Shown here one piece after another: positions 45,371 to 54,802 of a DNA stretch of 64,000 nucleotides. The stretch lies in assembly GCA_963695505.1 (NCBI GenBank), contig CAVOGX010000014.1:620001-684000 (forward strand), read 5' to 3'. The stretch comes from JACSRF01 sp963695505 (GTDB lineage Bacteria; Chloroflexota; Anaerolineae; Promineifilales; Promineifilaceae). The translations under genes and the position numbers were made by a program. The notes under the pieces were generated by a model that had not been told where the DNA came from, searched no databases, and was given only the letters and a program-made list of their open reading frames with translations. Numbering within the stretch: position 1 is the stretch's first letter; each line of letters opens with the position of its first letter.

Positions 45371-47542
45371 CGCAAATTCCAGGGGCAGGAACAGGGTAAA
45401 TACGCTGCCCGAACCATATTTGCTTTCCGCTTCCACCCGCCCACCGTGGGCGCGCACAATAAAGTGAGTCAGAGTCAGGCCCAGCCGTGCGGGGCGCTTG
45501 CCGTTGCCGTTATTCGCCGTGGTTTGGAGGGCTGGGAACTCCGTCCACAGCTCGCCAAGCTGCTCTTCAGGCATGCCTACACCCTGGTCGATGATGCGCA
45601 GGTATACATCGCCGCCCTCGGTGCCGCAAGTGATATTAACCACACCACCGACGCGGTTAAATTTGATGGCATTGTGCAGCAAATGCTGTACGGCTTCTGT
45701 CAACTGCTGCTGGTCACCAAGGATAGGCGGCATTTGGCCATGAGTGTCAAATTCCACATGGACCTGCCGTGCTTCGGCCATGGTCTGCAAGCGGCGCTGC
45801 GCAGCACGGACAATGTCATCCAGGCGTACCATTTCGAAATGGAATTTGTCGCGATTTTGCAGGCGGGCAGCCGTTTGCACCAGCCTATCAAACGGATCTT
45901 CTAGATGGTGAAGATGGGCCTGTAAGGATTGCAGGGTTTTTTCGTCTGGAAGATCGGGTAAGTTGGTAATTTGTTTGGCCATGTCGCGTAACGGCCGTTT
46001 CATGTCAGGTGAAATACGCTCTAGGAAACGGCCGTACAACTGCGTCAGGGCCAAAAGCTGGCGGTTCTCCCGCCCCAGCGCCTGCTTTTCGGCAAACACA
46101 AAGTCGTTCACCCGCTGCAAATTCGCCATATTGCGTGCCTGCACCAGCAGCGGGCCAAATTGCTCTACCATCTGCAACAGCAGGGTAAAATCCGCCTGGC
46201 CATAGGGCAAACCCCCTTGTTTTGGTCCCAGCACCAGCACGCCCACCAACGCTTCACCAGCAAACACGGGCAAATAAACCACGCGCTGCCAGCTATGCAG
46301 CATTTCTCGCTCGGCGCGCTCCAGGCCGCGAAAATCGCGCAAAATGTCAATGTCGTGCTGCATCAAGGGGCCGCGCTGTTCGCGCATGGCATGGGCAAAG
46401 GGGCTGTCAGCGGCAAACTGCACCACGGCTGGCGGCTCTAACCCCTTACCGGAAAACGGCCGTAACACCAAACCGCCTCCTGGTCCGTCCTCCTGCACAA
46501 ACAACCACACTTCATTCACCGCCAGTTTATGCTGCAACAAACTCACAAAGGCATCCACTAACCGCTGCGGTTCTGGCAGTGCCGACAACAAGTTGCGATA
46601 TTCCGCATCCGCCAACCCCGCCTGCTCTGCTCCCCGCGAAAAGAACCGCTCTGTTAGCTGATTCACAAAACGGTAAGTGAGGGTAAACAATGCCGCAAAA
46701 AATGCCGCCGCCAGCACCAAGAGCAGGTTACCGCTCACCCCAACCAGTAATTCATCCAGGCCTTGAGTAATCGCCCACAACCCCAGCCAGGTCAATCCAA
46801 AAATGATTAGGGTGCCGGAAACCCGGCGCAGCAGCAGGCGCAGCGCCAGGTTCAAATCTGGTAATTGGCTGCGGCTAATACTCAACGTACCCACGAACGC
46901 TGCCGGTACAACCATCAACAACCCGGCCTGCTGCCACCCCGGTTGCCCAGGGTCTTGTACTGCAGCAATAGCCCCACCTAACCCGAACAGCAGCAACATG
47001 AGTGACCAATAATTCATCTGGTTAAGGTACAACGACAAAGGCAGCCTACGGCGAACCTGTCTTGTCAGCAGCCAGGCCGAAAGAAGAGGCAACAGCCAGC
47101 TCGCCATCCAAACCCCGGCCCACAAATCAAAATGACGCACTCCTGTTCCCGCTAATCTGAAGGGGGGAATGTAACTCCCCCAGATTGCCGGATCCAAGGC
47201 CACACTGGCAACCAAAACCACGATGCTAATGATCGCCAGTACCACACCCCTTTCACGCGGGATTGAAAGAAACTGGAGCGTAGTAAAAAACGCAGCCAGG
47301 GCAGCCAGCGAAAATAAATAATCACCTACAATCCCCCAGGCGTAGACCAGCCCAGGAGAAAATTGTGTACCACCAAACATGCGCAATACGCTGCTAGCCC
47401 ACAAGCTGCTCAATACCAACGTCAGCGACCAAAGCCGAAATGTATAACCCTTGCGCACCTCTGAGCGCCATAAGTAGACCAATATTCCCAAAAAACTAAG
47501 GGGAAAAAGGGTGAGGAGAAGAAATTGCTGTGAAAGAGTCAT
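45362..47542 (-). CDS. Histidine-kinase-like membrane protein lacking the phosphoacceptor His
   Basis: From ATG 47542, about 726 residues: seven or eight membrane helices (about 7-220, a 7TM-like input module) plus two more near 255-300, a GAF domain (about 330-490), a dimerisation helix and a HATPase domain (LLHNAIKFNR, DQGVGMPEEQL, ARLGLTLTHFIV). At the H-box the sequence is LERISPDMKRPLRD: Ser stands where His-Asp-x-Arg is expected. So the ATPase is kept but autophosphorylation by the classic route is unlikely. It may be a pseudokinase or regulator of another kinase. Confidence 0.85.
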   Translation of the reverse strand: MTLSQQFLLLTLFPLSFLGILVYLWRSEVRKGYTFRLWSLTLVLSSLWASSVLRMFGGTQFSPGLVYAWGIVGDYLFSLAALAAFFTTLQFLSIPRERGVVLAIISIVVLVASVALDPAIWGSYIPPFRLAGTGVRHFDLWAGVWMASWLLPLLSAWLLTRQVRRRLPLSLYLNQMNYWSLMLLLFGLGGAIAAVQDPGQPGWQQAGLLMVVPAAFVGTLSISRSQLPDLNLALRLLLRRVSGTLIIFGLTWLGLWAITQGLDELLVGVSGNLLLVLAAAFFAALFTLTYRFVNQLTERFFSRGAEQAGLADAEYRNLLSALPEPQRLVDAFVSLLQHKLAVNEVWLFVQEDGPGGGLVLRPFSGKGLEPPAVVQFAADSPFAHAMREQRGPLMQHDIDILRDFRGLERAEREMLHSWQRVVYLPVFAGEALVGVLVLGPKQGGLPYGQADFTLLLQMVEQFGPLLVQARNMANLQRVNDFVFAEKQALGRENRQLLALTQLYGRFLERISPDMKRPLRDMAKQITNLPDLPDEKTLQSLQAHLHHLEDPFDRLVQTAARLQNRDKFHFEMVRLDDIVRAAQRRLQTMAEARQVHVEFDTHGQMPPILGDQQQLTEAVQHLLHNAIKFNRVGGVVNITCGTEGGDVYLRIIDQGVGMPEEQLGELWTEFPALQTTANNGNGKRPARLGLTLTHFIVRAHGGRVEAESKYGSGSVFTLFLPLEFAES

Positions 47543-47561
47543 TCTAAATTTTTTACTCTTG

Positions 47562-47622
47562 CTTATCCCACACAAATCCCACACCAAAATGTGGGATAAA
47601 TGTGGGATAAATGTGGGATAAT
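47562..47622. repeat. Direct and inverted repeats TGTGGGATAAA upstream of the kinase-like gene
   Basis: Three direct copies at 11-base spacing (47590, 47601, 47612) and inverted copies TTATCCCACA (47563) and ATCCCACA (47576). They lie 20-80 bases before the kinase-like start. Each unit differs from a DnaA box (TTATCCACA) by one extra C. An operator or attenuator is likely. Confidence 0.7.
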
Positions 47623-47668
47623 GTTCAAGGTGTTGGCAAAAACGCCGCCTTTACCCTTTCTTTTGCTG

Positions 47669-49021
47669 CTACTTCAAGATGTAATTCGTGCCCTTCTTGG
47701 AGCCAATTTTGAGCAGCAGGCCCCTTTCGACGAGATCAACCAGATCGCGACGCAGGGTTTCGGCAGAAACGCTGGGGCAAAGCTGCTGGTATTCACGGTT
47801 GGTGATGCTGCCATTCTCACGAATGTAGGTCAGCGCCCTGGTCTGCCGCTCGTTCATGTTGTGCGTCCATTTGGGTACGGGGGCGCGGTCGCGCTTGTTG
47901 GACAAGGTAACAGTGAAGGAGTGCGGCGTCGCATTAAATTGGGGTGGTTCATGCCCTGCCTGCACCATATCTTCAATCATCTGGTCGATGCCCAGACCCA
48001 GCTCTTCGATGTAGCCCCACTGGTACAGCCCATTTACCAACCGGGGATTACGGGAAAAATGCTCTTCTACCAGGTTGTCCAATGTGATGTAACCGGGCAG
48101 CCCGCCGGGGCTGATGATTTCCAGGCGGTCAGCGTACATGCGAATTTCGATACGTCTCCCGGTAATACGGTAGTCGCGGTGGGCAACCGCGTTGACCAGG
48201 CTTTCGCGTACGGCGAAGCGGGGGTACTCAGTGAGTTCTTCACGCTCTAGCTGGCTGACGGTAGCGCCGACGCGCATCTCTTCGTAGACCACGTTCCAGG
48301 CTCGTTCGACAATGCGTGCCAGGGGACCAACAAGCTCATCGCGACGGCCGTATCCAATGCCACCATCTGGTCCGCGGGGTTCTATGCCTGGGAATTTGAC
48401 AAATACGACGCCGCTTTGTGGGAAAAAAGCCTGGGGGTTCTTGCCAAACAACAGCATACCGGACACGGTGGGGTTCCCGTCGCGGTCGGTAGCGCCAATT
48501 TCAAAGAGCAGTTGGTCTAAATCGTTGACTTTGGCTGCGCCGCGCCGCTCGCGCATGTCGAGGTATTCGCGGACGGTGTCGGGGTTGAGGTCATCAGGGC
48601 GCGCACCGGGCACCAGGTCCAGCTCGTACTCGGCCGTGTTCTTGCTGGCGGCCAGGTTGCGTATTTCTTCGCCGGTAAGGGCGCGGTTGACTGCGCCGCT
48701 GCGAATCAGGACACGGCCGTTTTCCAGGCTGTGCAGTTCTGTACTGCGCGGCACATTAATGCCCACCAGGGTTTGGGAGCCAATTTCTACCGGCTGCCAC
48801 AGGCTGGGTACCGGCGGGCGGCACAGCTTTACCGCTTCGAGCAGCGCCCCTTCGGCCTCTTCCTCCCAAATTTCTTCGGTGAAACGGCCGTTTTCATCCA
48901 GCCCCAGTACAATCAGTCCCCCGTCCCCATTGCCAAACGCCACCAAACACGCTGCCAACGCTTCTACGTCAGCAGACGGCAAAAAAGCCAGCCGTTGTCC
49001 AGGTCGTTTATTCCGCACCAT
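47669..49021 (-). CDS. AlbA_2-domain ATP-binding regulator (COG2865-like)
   Basis: The N-terminal AlbA_2/Schlafen-like domain (about 10-120, AFGNGDGGLIVLGLDENG) is followed by a HATPase_c_4-type domain (about 240-370, RESLVNAVAHRDY, ISPGGLPG) and a C-terminal winged helix (about 385-445). The 450-residue length is usual. Such proteins are putative transcription regulators, often near defence or stress genes; no target is visible. The N-terminus seems slightly short, so an upstream start is possible. Confidence 0.87.
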   Translation of the reverse strand: MVRNKRPGQRLAFLPSADVEALAACLVAFGNGDGGLIVLGLDENGRFTEEIWEEEAEGALLEAVKLCRPPVPSLWQPVEIGSQTLVGINVPRSTELHSLENGRVLIRSGAVNRALTGEEIRNLAASKNTAEYELDLVPGARPDDLNPDTVREYLDMRERRGAAKVNDLDQLLFEIGATDRDGNPTVSGMLLFGKNPQAFFPQSGVVFVKFPGIEPRGPDGGIGYGRRDELVGPLARIVERAWNVVYEEMRVGATVSQLEREELTEYPRFAVRESLVNAVAHRDYRITGRRIEIRMYADRLEIISPGGLPGYITLDNLVEEHFSRNPRLVNGLYQWGYIEELGLGIDQMIEDMVQAGHEPPQFNATPHSFTVTLSNKRDRAPVPKWTHNMNERQTRALTYIRENGSITNREYQQLCPSVSAETLRRDLVDLVERGLLLKIGSKKGTNYILK

Positions 49022-49097
49022 GCCCCCAAGTATAGCAGAAGTGACAACTCAGCCCCCTGTTGATGAGGATGTTCTAATACCAGCAATCGTCAGCCGT

Positions 49098-49849
49098 TTA
49101 CTGACTGGCGCGCCAGGCGGCCACAGCCGCGCCCACGATGCCCGCCTCGTTGCGCAGCTGCGCCGGTACAACCCGCGCCTGCACGTCTAAATACGGGAAA
49201 AACTTTTCGTGCTTCTTGCTGACCCCACCACCAATGATTATTAGTTCTGGTGAAAATAAAAACTCAATGTACTGAAAATAATCATTCAGCCGTTTTGCCC
49301 ACTGCTTCCAGCTTAGATCATCATCCTTCCGCGCCCGATCCGAGGCATAAAATTCAGCGTCATGCTCGTGACCTGGTAAGTAAATGTGCCCCAATTCCAG
49401 GTTGGGTACCACCTGCCCTTTTACAAACATGCAGCTGCCAATGCCCGTACCCAAGGTGAAGATCATGACCACGCCCTCCTCGCCGCGCCCTGCGCCAAAG
49501 CGCATTTCGGCAAATCCGGCCACGTCAGCGTCGTTCATCAGGGTTACCGGACAGCCGGTGGCCAGGGCCAATACCTTGCGTCCCTTAAAGCCAATCCAGC
49601 GATTGTCAATGTTGGCGGCACTGCGCACAATACCGTTGATCACCAGCGCCGGCATGCCTGATGCCCAGAGGGCCGGAATATTCAAAATGATCAACCAGTC
49701 TGCTTGACCACTTTGATAACCGCTTTTGGGGTGGATGGCTGCGGCGTGGGAATGCGCAGTCGATCTGTATGCAGTTTCCCTTTCTCAATATCTACCAGTG
49801 CGCCTTTAATGCCCGACCCGCCAATGTCAATGCCCAGAATGTTCATCAT
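49098..49849 (-). CDS. ppgK: Polyphosphate glucokinase (ROK family), broken by two frameshifts
   Basis: It phosphorylates glucose with polyphosphate or ATP. From ATG 49849 the N-terminus reads MNILGIDIGGSGIKGALVD (phosphate motif). Two single-base changes near 49705 and 49665 split the next part (HFEYSGPLGI), after which PALVINGIVRSAANID and the ROK core TLGTGIGSCMFVKGQVVPN run to the stop. Gene order is conserved with the patatin gene, whose stop overlaps this start by 23 bases. The joined protein has about 250 residues, normal for PpgK. Error rather than decay is likely. Confidence 0.83.
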
Positions 49850-50691
49850 GTTCCTCTTGCTTTGTTTTCAAGTCTGCCAACAAAATTTGCTCTGCTTCTT
49901 GTACGGCCGTTCTGCCGGCAGCAATTCCTTGCTCCACCAGGTGAGTGTCAAAAATCCCAATGGTCCCCAAATCCGGCTCCAGCAGCACATCAGGGGGCGA
50001 AATGACCATGCGCGTGCGCACCGTCACGTCAGACCAGATGTCGTTCATTGCTGACAGCACTTGCAGCGTAGGCCGCCGCCTCGTAAAGGCCAGCGCCCGG
50101 CTGAGCATGTCGGGCAGCGGCGTTGTGTCGCCGGTGGGCGTGCCAAATGGGGCCGTATTAGACAAACTAACCCCGATGACGTAGGTCGCACCCCGCGCCC
50201 GCGCTATGTCAAAGGGAACGTTATTGAGCATGCCGCCATCGGTCAGTATCTGATCCGCCACTTTTACCGGGGGAAAGATAACGGGCAGCGCTGTGGTGGC
50301 CAAAACGGCCGTGACCACGTCCCCCTCATCCAGCACCACTTCCTTTCGCGTCACCAGATCCGTTGTCACCACGGCCAGCGGAATCTTTAGGTCAGCAAAG
50401 GTGAGGTCTTTCAGCTTATCACGCAGCATCTTCTCCAGCTTTGCGTTGGTAGAAATGGAAGGCGCGCCACCCGGCAGCCCATAAATGTTACCCACCGTCA
50501 AGCTTATGAAAAAAGGTCTCCATTTCATGCGGTCGAAAACCCGGCAGCCAGCAGCGCGCCAATTAGGCCACCTATGCTGGTACCCGTGATGAGAGACGGG
50601 CCGTATTCTTCAGCCGCTCCAGTTCCATCAGCACCCCTATGTGGGCCGAACCGCGAGCCCCACCGCCTCCTAAAGCCAAACCTATCTTCAT
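49827..50691 (-). CDS. Patatin-like phospholipase (RssA-type), broken by two frameshifts
   Basis: Serine acyl hydrolase. The N-terminus MKIGLALGGGGARGSAHIG (oxyanion glycines) begins at ATG 50691. A second frame supplies EEYGPSLITGTSIGGLIGALLAAGF with the nucleophile in GTSIG, and a third gives DRMKWRPFFI to the end, with the catalytic DGG in LTDGGMLNNVP. The breaks lie near 50600 and 50545, the latter in a GGGTTTT run. Substrate is unknown, probably phospholipids or acyl esters. Confidence 0.83.
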
Positions 50692-50752
50692 CGGCAAATT
50701 CCTTCGGATACTAAACGCCTCAGCATTATTTTACGCGTCACGCCGCCATTTT

Positions 50753-52057
50753 TTAAGTAACGACCGCATAGACATGCGGCAGTGGGTCGACATCCTCCTG
50801 CCGCCAGCTCAGCGCCGCCAGAAGCGCCTGGCGCGCTTCCTCTAGCTTGGCGCGGTCATTGGCATGAACCACCCCCAGTTCGTCCCCTTCCCGATAACGG
50901 TCACCCACTTTTGCCGGCAGCACAAACCCCACCGCATGGTCGATGGGATCCTCTTTCACCAGGCGCCCCGCTCCCAGGTTCACGGCCGCCCAGCCGATTG
51001 CGGCCGTATCCATAGCCGCCAGCACGCCATCTTGCGGTGCTAAAATGGGCTCCTGGAAAGCGGCTTGGGGCAGGAGCATAGGATCGTCTATCTGGCGCAC
51101 ATCCCCTCCCTGGGCCTGCACCATCTGGCGGAATTTTTGCCATGCTGCACCGTTGTCACGAACGGCCGTTACCAACCCCTTTGCTTCGGCAACTGTTTGC
51201 GCCTTCCCTGCCAATAACACCATCTGCCCGGCCACTTCCAGGCAGTGCGCCCAAAATCCAGCCGGGCCGCGCCCGTGCAGCGTCTCAATTGCTTCACGCA
51301 CTTCCAGGGCATTGCCAACAGCATGTCCCAAAGGCTGATTCATGTCCGAAATCAGGGCCACCGTCTTGCGCCCCGCATCCTGGCCAATGCCCACCATAAT
51401 TTGCGCCAGCTCTTTGGCTGCCGCCACCGTAGGCATAAAAGCCCCGCTGCCCGTTTTCACGTCCAGCACAATGGCGTCTGCTCCAGAGGCCAGCTTCTTG
51501 GACATGATGGACGCAGCAATCAGGGGCATGCTGGCTACCGTACCCGTCACGTCGCGCAGGGCGTACAGCTTGCCATCGGCAGGGGCCAGCTCGGTGGTTT
51601 GCCCGGACAGCACCAGCCCAATTTCGGCCAATTGCTGCTTAAACTGTGCCAAAGACATGGCAAAATGCCAGCCGCTGATGGATTCCATTTTGTCTAGGGT
51701 GCCACCGCTGGAACCCAGCCCGCGCCCGCTCATTTTGCCTACGGGAATGCCGCAAGCCGCTACTAGCGGCTGCACCACCAGCGTCGTTTTGTCACCCACG
51801 CCGCCTGAAGAGTGCTTATCGACCACAAATGGGGCCACGTCGTGCAGGTCTAGCTGGTCGCCAGAACCGGCAATGGCCAGAGTCAGGTCTACGGTTTCGC
51901 GGCGGGTCATTCCGCGCAGGTAAATGGCCATCAGCAAGGCTGAAACCTGGTAGTCAGGGATTTTATCGGCCGTATAACCGCCAATAAACCAATTGATTTC
52001 GGCCGTGGTCAGCTCCTCACCATCTCGTTTTTTTTCAATCAGATCAATCATTCTCAT
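50753..52057 (-). CDS. deoA: Pyrimidine-nucleoside (thymidine) phosphorylase
   Basis: It cleaves thymidine or uridine with phosphate. The signature SGRGLGSSGGTLDKMESI is present, the phosphate-binding KHSSGGVGDKTTL precedes it, and the C-terminal domain is complete. From ATG 52057 it has about 434 residues. Whether the enzyme prefers thymidine (deoA) or any pyrimidine (pdp) is not determined by what I see. It is divergent from the amidohydrolase-CYTH gene. Confidence 0.92.
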   Translation of the reverse strand: MRMIDLIEKKRDGEELTTAEINWFIGGYTADKIPDYQVSALLMAIYLRGMTRRETVDLTLAIAGSGDQLDLHDVAPFVVDKHSSGGVGDKTTLVVQPLVAACGIPVGKMSGRGLGSSGGTLDKMESISGWHFAMSLAQFKQQLAEIGLVLSGQTTELAPADGKLYALRDVTGTVASMPLIAASIMSKKLASGADAIVLDVKTGSGAFMPTVAAAKELAQIMVGIGQDAGRKTVALISDMNQPLGHAVGNALEVREAIETLHGRGPAGFWAHCLEVAGQMVLLAGKAQTVAEAKGLVTAVRDNGAAWQKFRQMVQAQGGDVRQIDDPMLLPQAAFQEPILAPQDGVLAAMDTAAIGWAAVNLGAGRLVKEDPIDHAVGFVLPAKVGDRYREGDELGVVHANDRAKLEEARQALLAALSWRQEDVDPLPHVYAVVT

Positions 52058-52226
52058 GAGCAATTTTGTCCAATTTTGCTAAGGCTTCGAAACCTTTGCC
52101 AGGCTCCACCCTGGTAGAATTTCCCGATTATAACAGGAATCGGTATAATCCGAAGGTCCAGGGCGAGCACAAATAATTTGACAACCCACAGTTCAAGCGC
52201 TCGCTCTCGATTTCAAGGAGATTCCC

Positions 52227-54219
52227 ATGCACGAAAATGTTGATTTATTACTCATGGGCGGCACAGTGGTCACCATGAATGCGAATTATGAGATAATCCC
52301 CAATGGCGCTGTAGCCATTCTCGGGGACAGTATTGTGGCTGTAGGACCGGCAGCAGAGGTAACGGCCGTTTACACCGCCAGTGAAACCATCGACTGCAGC
52401 GGGCAGGTCATCATGCCCGGCCTGGTCAACGCCCACACCCACATTCCCATGACCCTGCTGCGCGGCCTCAACGACGACCTGCGTCTGGACGTCTGGCTGG
52501 GCTACCTGATGCCCCTGGAGCGCGAGTTTGTCACTCCTGAATTTGTCAAGCTGGGCACTCGCCTGGCTGCCGCGGAGATGATTCGCTCTGGCGTGACCAC
52601 CTTTGCCGATATGTACTATTTTGAAGAAGCGATTGCGGAGGAAACGGCCGCTATCGGCATGCGCGCCTTGCTGGGCCAAACCATCCTCGTCTTCCCTGCT
52701 CCCGACGCCGACACCTACGAAGACGCCCTGATGCTCTGCCGCCGCTTCATCGAGCGCTGGAATGGCCATCCGCTCATTCAACCGGCCGTTGCGCCCCACG
52801 CCTGGTACACGGCTACGCCCGAACTGCTGCGCGCCTGCGCCGACCTGGCCCGCGCCTATGACGTGCCGATTCACACCCACATCGGCGAAACCCGGCTGGA
52901 AGTGGAAAACTGCCAGGAACAACACCACATGCGCACCGTGCCCTGGAACGCCAAGCAATAGCATATTGGACACCAAGCTGCTGGCCGCCCACTGCGTCCA
53001 CATCGACCGGGACGAGATGTTTCAGCTGAAAGAAGCGGGGGCCGGCGTGGCCCACTGCCCCACCAGCAACCTGAAACTGGCCAGCGGCATTGCCCCCGTC
53101 AGCCAGATGCTGGAGATGGGGCTAAACGTGGGCGTGGGCACCGACGGACCGGCCAGCAACAATGACCTGGATATGTTTGAAGAGGTGCGGCTGGCGGCGC
53201 TGCTGGCCAAAACGGCCAGCAACGACCCCACGGTGCTGCCCGCGCGGCAGGCGGTGGAAATGGCGACCATTGGCGGGGCGCGGGCGCTGCACATGGCGGA
53301 TGTGACCGGCAGTCTGGAAGTGGGCAAGCGGGCTGATGTCGATTGTGGTCGATATGGAGGGCGTTCACAACCAGCCTCATTTTCAACAACCATGACGATG
53401 CCGTTTATTCGCGGCTGATTTATGCGGCCAAGTCGCCGGATGTGGCCCATGTGATGTGTAACGGCCGTTTGCTCATGCGCGACCGCCAGCTTACCACCAT
53501 TGACGAAGCCGCAACCAAAGCTGAAGCCGCGGCCGTCGCCGCGCGCATTGACGCCTTTGTGCTCGAGCGCGAATCCAGCCCCTACAATAAGCTGGTCTTC
53601 CTGGCCGGCGTTGAGCGGCAGGAAAGCTTCGAAGTGCAGGTCAAAGTTCCCACTGACCGACGACGCAGCCGTGCTGGCCGTGCTCGACAGCGGCGAGATC
53701 GAAATACACCGCCGCTCCCATTACAACCAGTACGACACTTACTTCATCTTTGCCCGGCACGACCCAGACGCCGCCCGCCTGCGTTACCGCGAAGATGAAT
53801 TTGTCAACGAGCAGGGGGAAGCTTACCAGGCGCGCTCCCGCCTGACCCTCATCGGCGAAGAAGAGCGCGTCCAATTCCCCAACGCCGTCATGCTTTCCCG
53901 CTCGCGCTTTTTGGCCAGCGCCGACCGCACGCTGCGCTTCTACCGCGAATACTTTGCCCCGGATACCGAAGTAGCGCTGGTTAAAGATCGCCTGCGCTGG
54001 CACATCCTTTACCAGGGCACCGATTTTGCCATCAATCTGGATCAGGTCATCACCCCCGCCATGCCAGGCTACTTCCTGGAAATCAAATCTCGCACCTGGT
54101 CACGCACCGATGCCGAACGCAAAGCGCGGCTCATTACCGAACTGCTGGAACATTTTGGGGTAGACCCGGAAACGGCCGAACCCAAAGATTATCCGGAAAT
54201 AGCCCTCAGCGCCGCCTGA
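52227..54219 (+). CDS. Amidohydrolase (MtaD/SsnA-like) fused to a CYTH domain, with frameshifts
   Basis: Part one (52227 to about 53590) is an aminohydrolase like 5-methylthioadenosine/S-adenosylhomocysteine deaminase: VNAHTHIPM metal site, PVAPHAWYTATPELL-like segment, IHTHIGETRLE and LAAHCVHIDRDEM, then GTDGPASNNDLDM. It continues without a stop into ESFEVQVKV, the start of a CYTH domain (to 54219) with E-x-Q-x-K, YDTYFIF and basic pairs ARLRYRED and KDRLRWHI. Apparent frameshifts lie near 52962, 53340, 53385 and 53652; the last falls in the CYTH domain, past the junction. A CYTH domain would bind a phosphorylated ligand such as triphosphate; the combined activity is unknown. Confidence 0.78.
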
Positions 54220-54230
54220 CATTCCCGCAA

Positions 54231-54257
54231 AAAAGCCCGCGCCTGGCACGGGCTTTT
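54231..54257 (+). terminator. Terminator of the amidohydrolase-CYTH gene
   Basis: AAAAGCCCG/CGGGCTTTT stem around CGCCTGGCA. Confidence 0.8.
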
Positions 54258-54326
54258 CACTTCTTCTCCGGTTGTAACAAGTTCGTCTAAGACTGGGTTT
54301 GAACCTCAAACCTCTTTCCCTGCCGA

Positions 54327-54648
54327 TTACAATCCCAAAATCGACTGCATCTGCATGACGGTGTTCAGGTCGCCTTCGACCTTGATTTTGCCGCTCATGA
54401 AGGCGGCCATGGCGTTTAGTTCCCCGGTGCTCATGGCCACAAAATCATTGGCGTCCATGATGATGGTGGCTTTCGGGCTCTCCACCTTGCCCTTCATCGA
54501 CCTCGATGCTGCCATCGGCAATGGTGACGTTCCATTCCCCGGCACTCTCGCCCGTCAGGCTGAACTGCACGGTGGCATTCAGGCTGCCAGCAGCGCCAGC
54601 ATTAAAACGGTTCGGCATTTCTTTGAAAATCTCGGTTACGGTTGGCAT
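54327..54648 (-). CDS. SCP2 sterol-transfer-family protein, with one frameshift
   Basis: A small cytosolic lipid-binding protein of about 105 residues. From ATG 54648 (SD AAGGAG) it reads VTEIFKEMPNRFNAGAAGSL to IEVDEG. A single-base change near 54490 shifts the frame to KVESPKATIIMDANDF, ending in MSGKIKVEGDLNTVMQMQSI, a typical SCP2 C-terminus. The bound lipid is unknown. It converges with the amidohydrolase-CYTH gene. Confidence 0.82.
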
Positions 54649-54802
54649 GGGAATCTCCTTAAATGGTGAAAAATTACGCAGTGCGTTATATGCCACAAGA
54701 GTATAACAACGGCCGTTTTGGTGTCAAGCTTACAGAACCCACCGCAAGATCCGCAGTACAATGCAAGTCAGCATATCGCACAAATTTGCATAGGAGAAGT
54801 TT

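Noticed and set aside
47562..47622. True DnaA boxes
   Set aside because: Each unit carries an extra base relative to TTATCCACA, so binding is uncertain; kept only as an operator-like repeat.
49700..49720. TGA early in ppgK as a second selenocysteine codon
   Set aside because: The frame changes at that point and the TGA does not align with a cysteine.
52950..52970. In-frame TAG in the amidohydrolase as possible recoding
   Set aside because: The downstream conserved sequence lies in a different frame, so this is an indel rather than a read-through stop.
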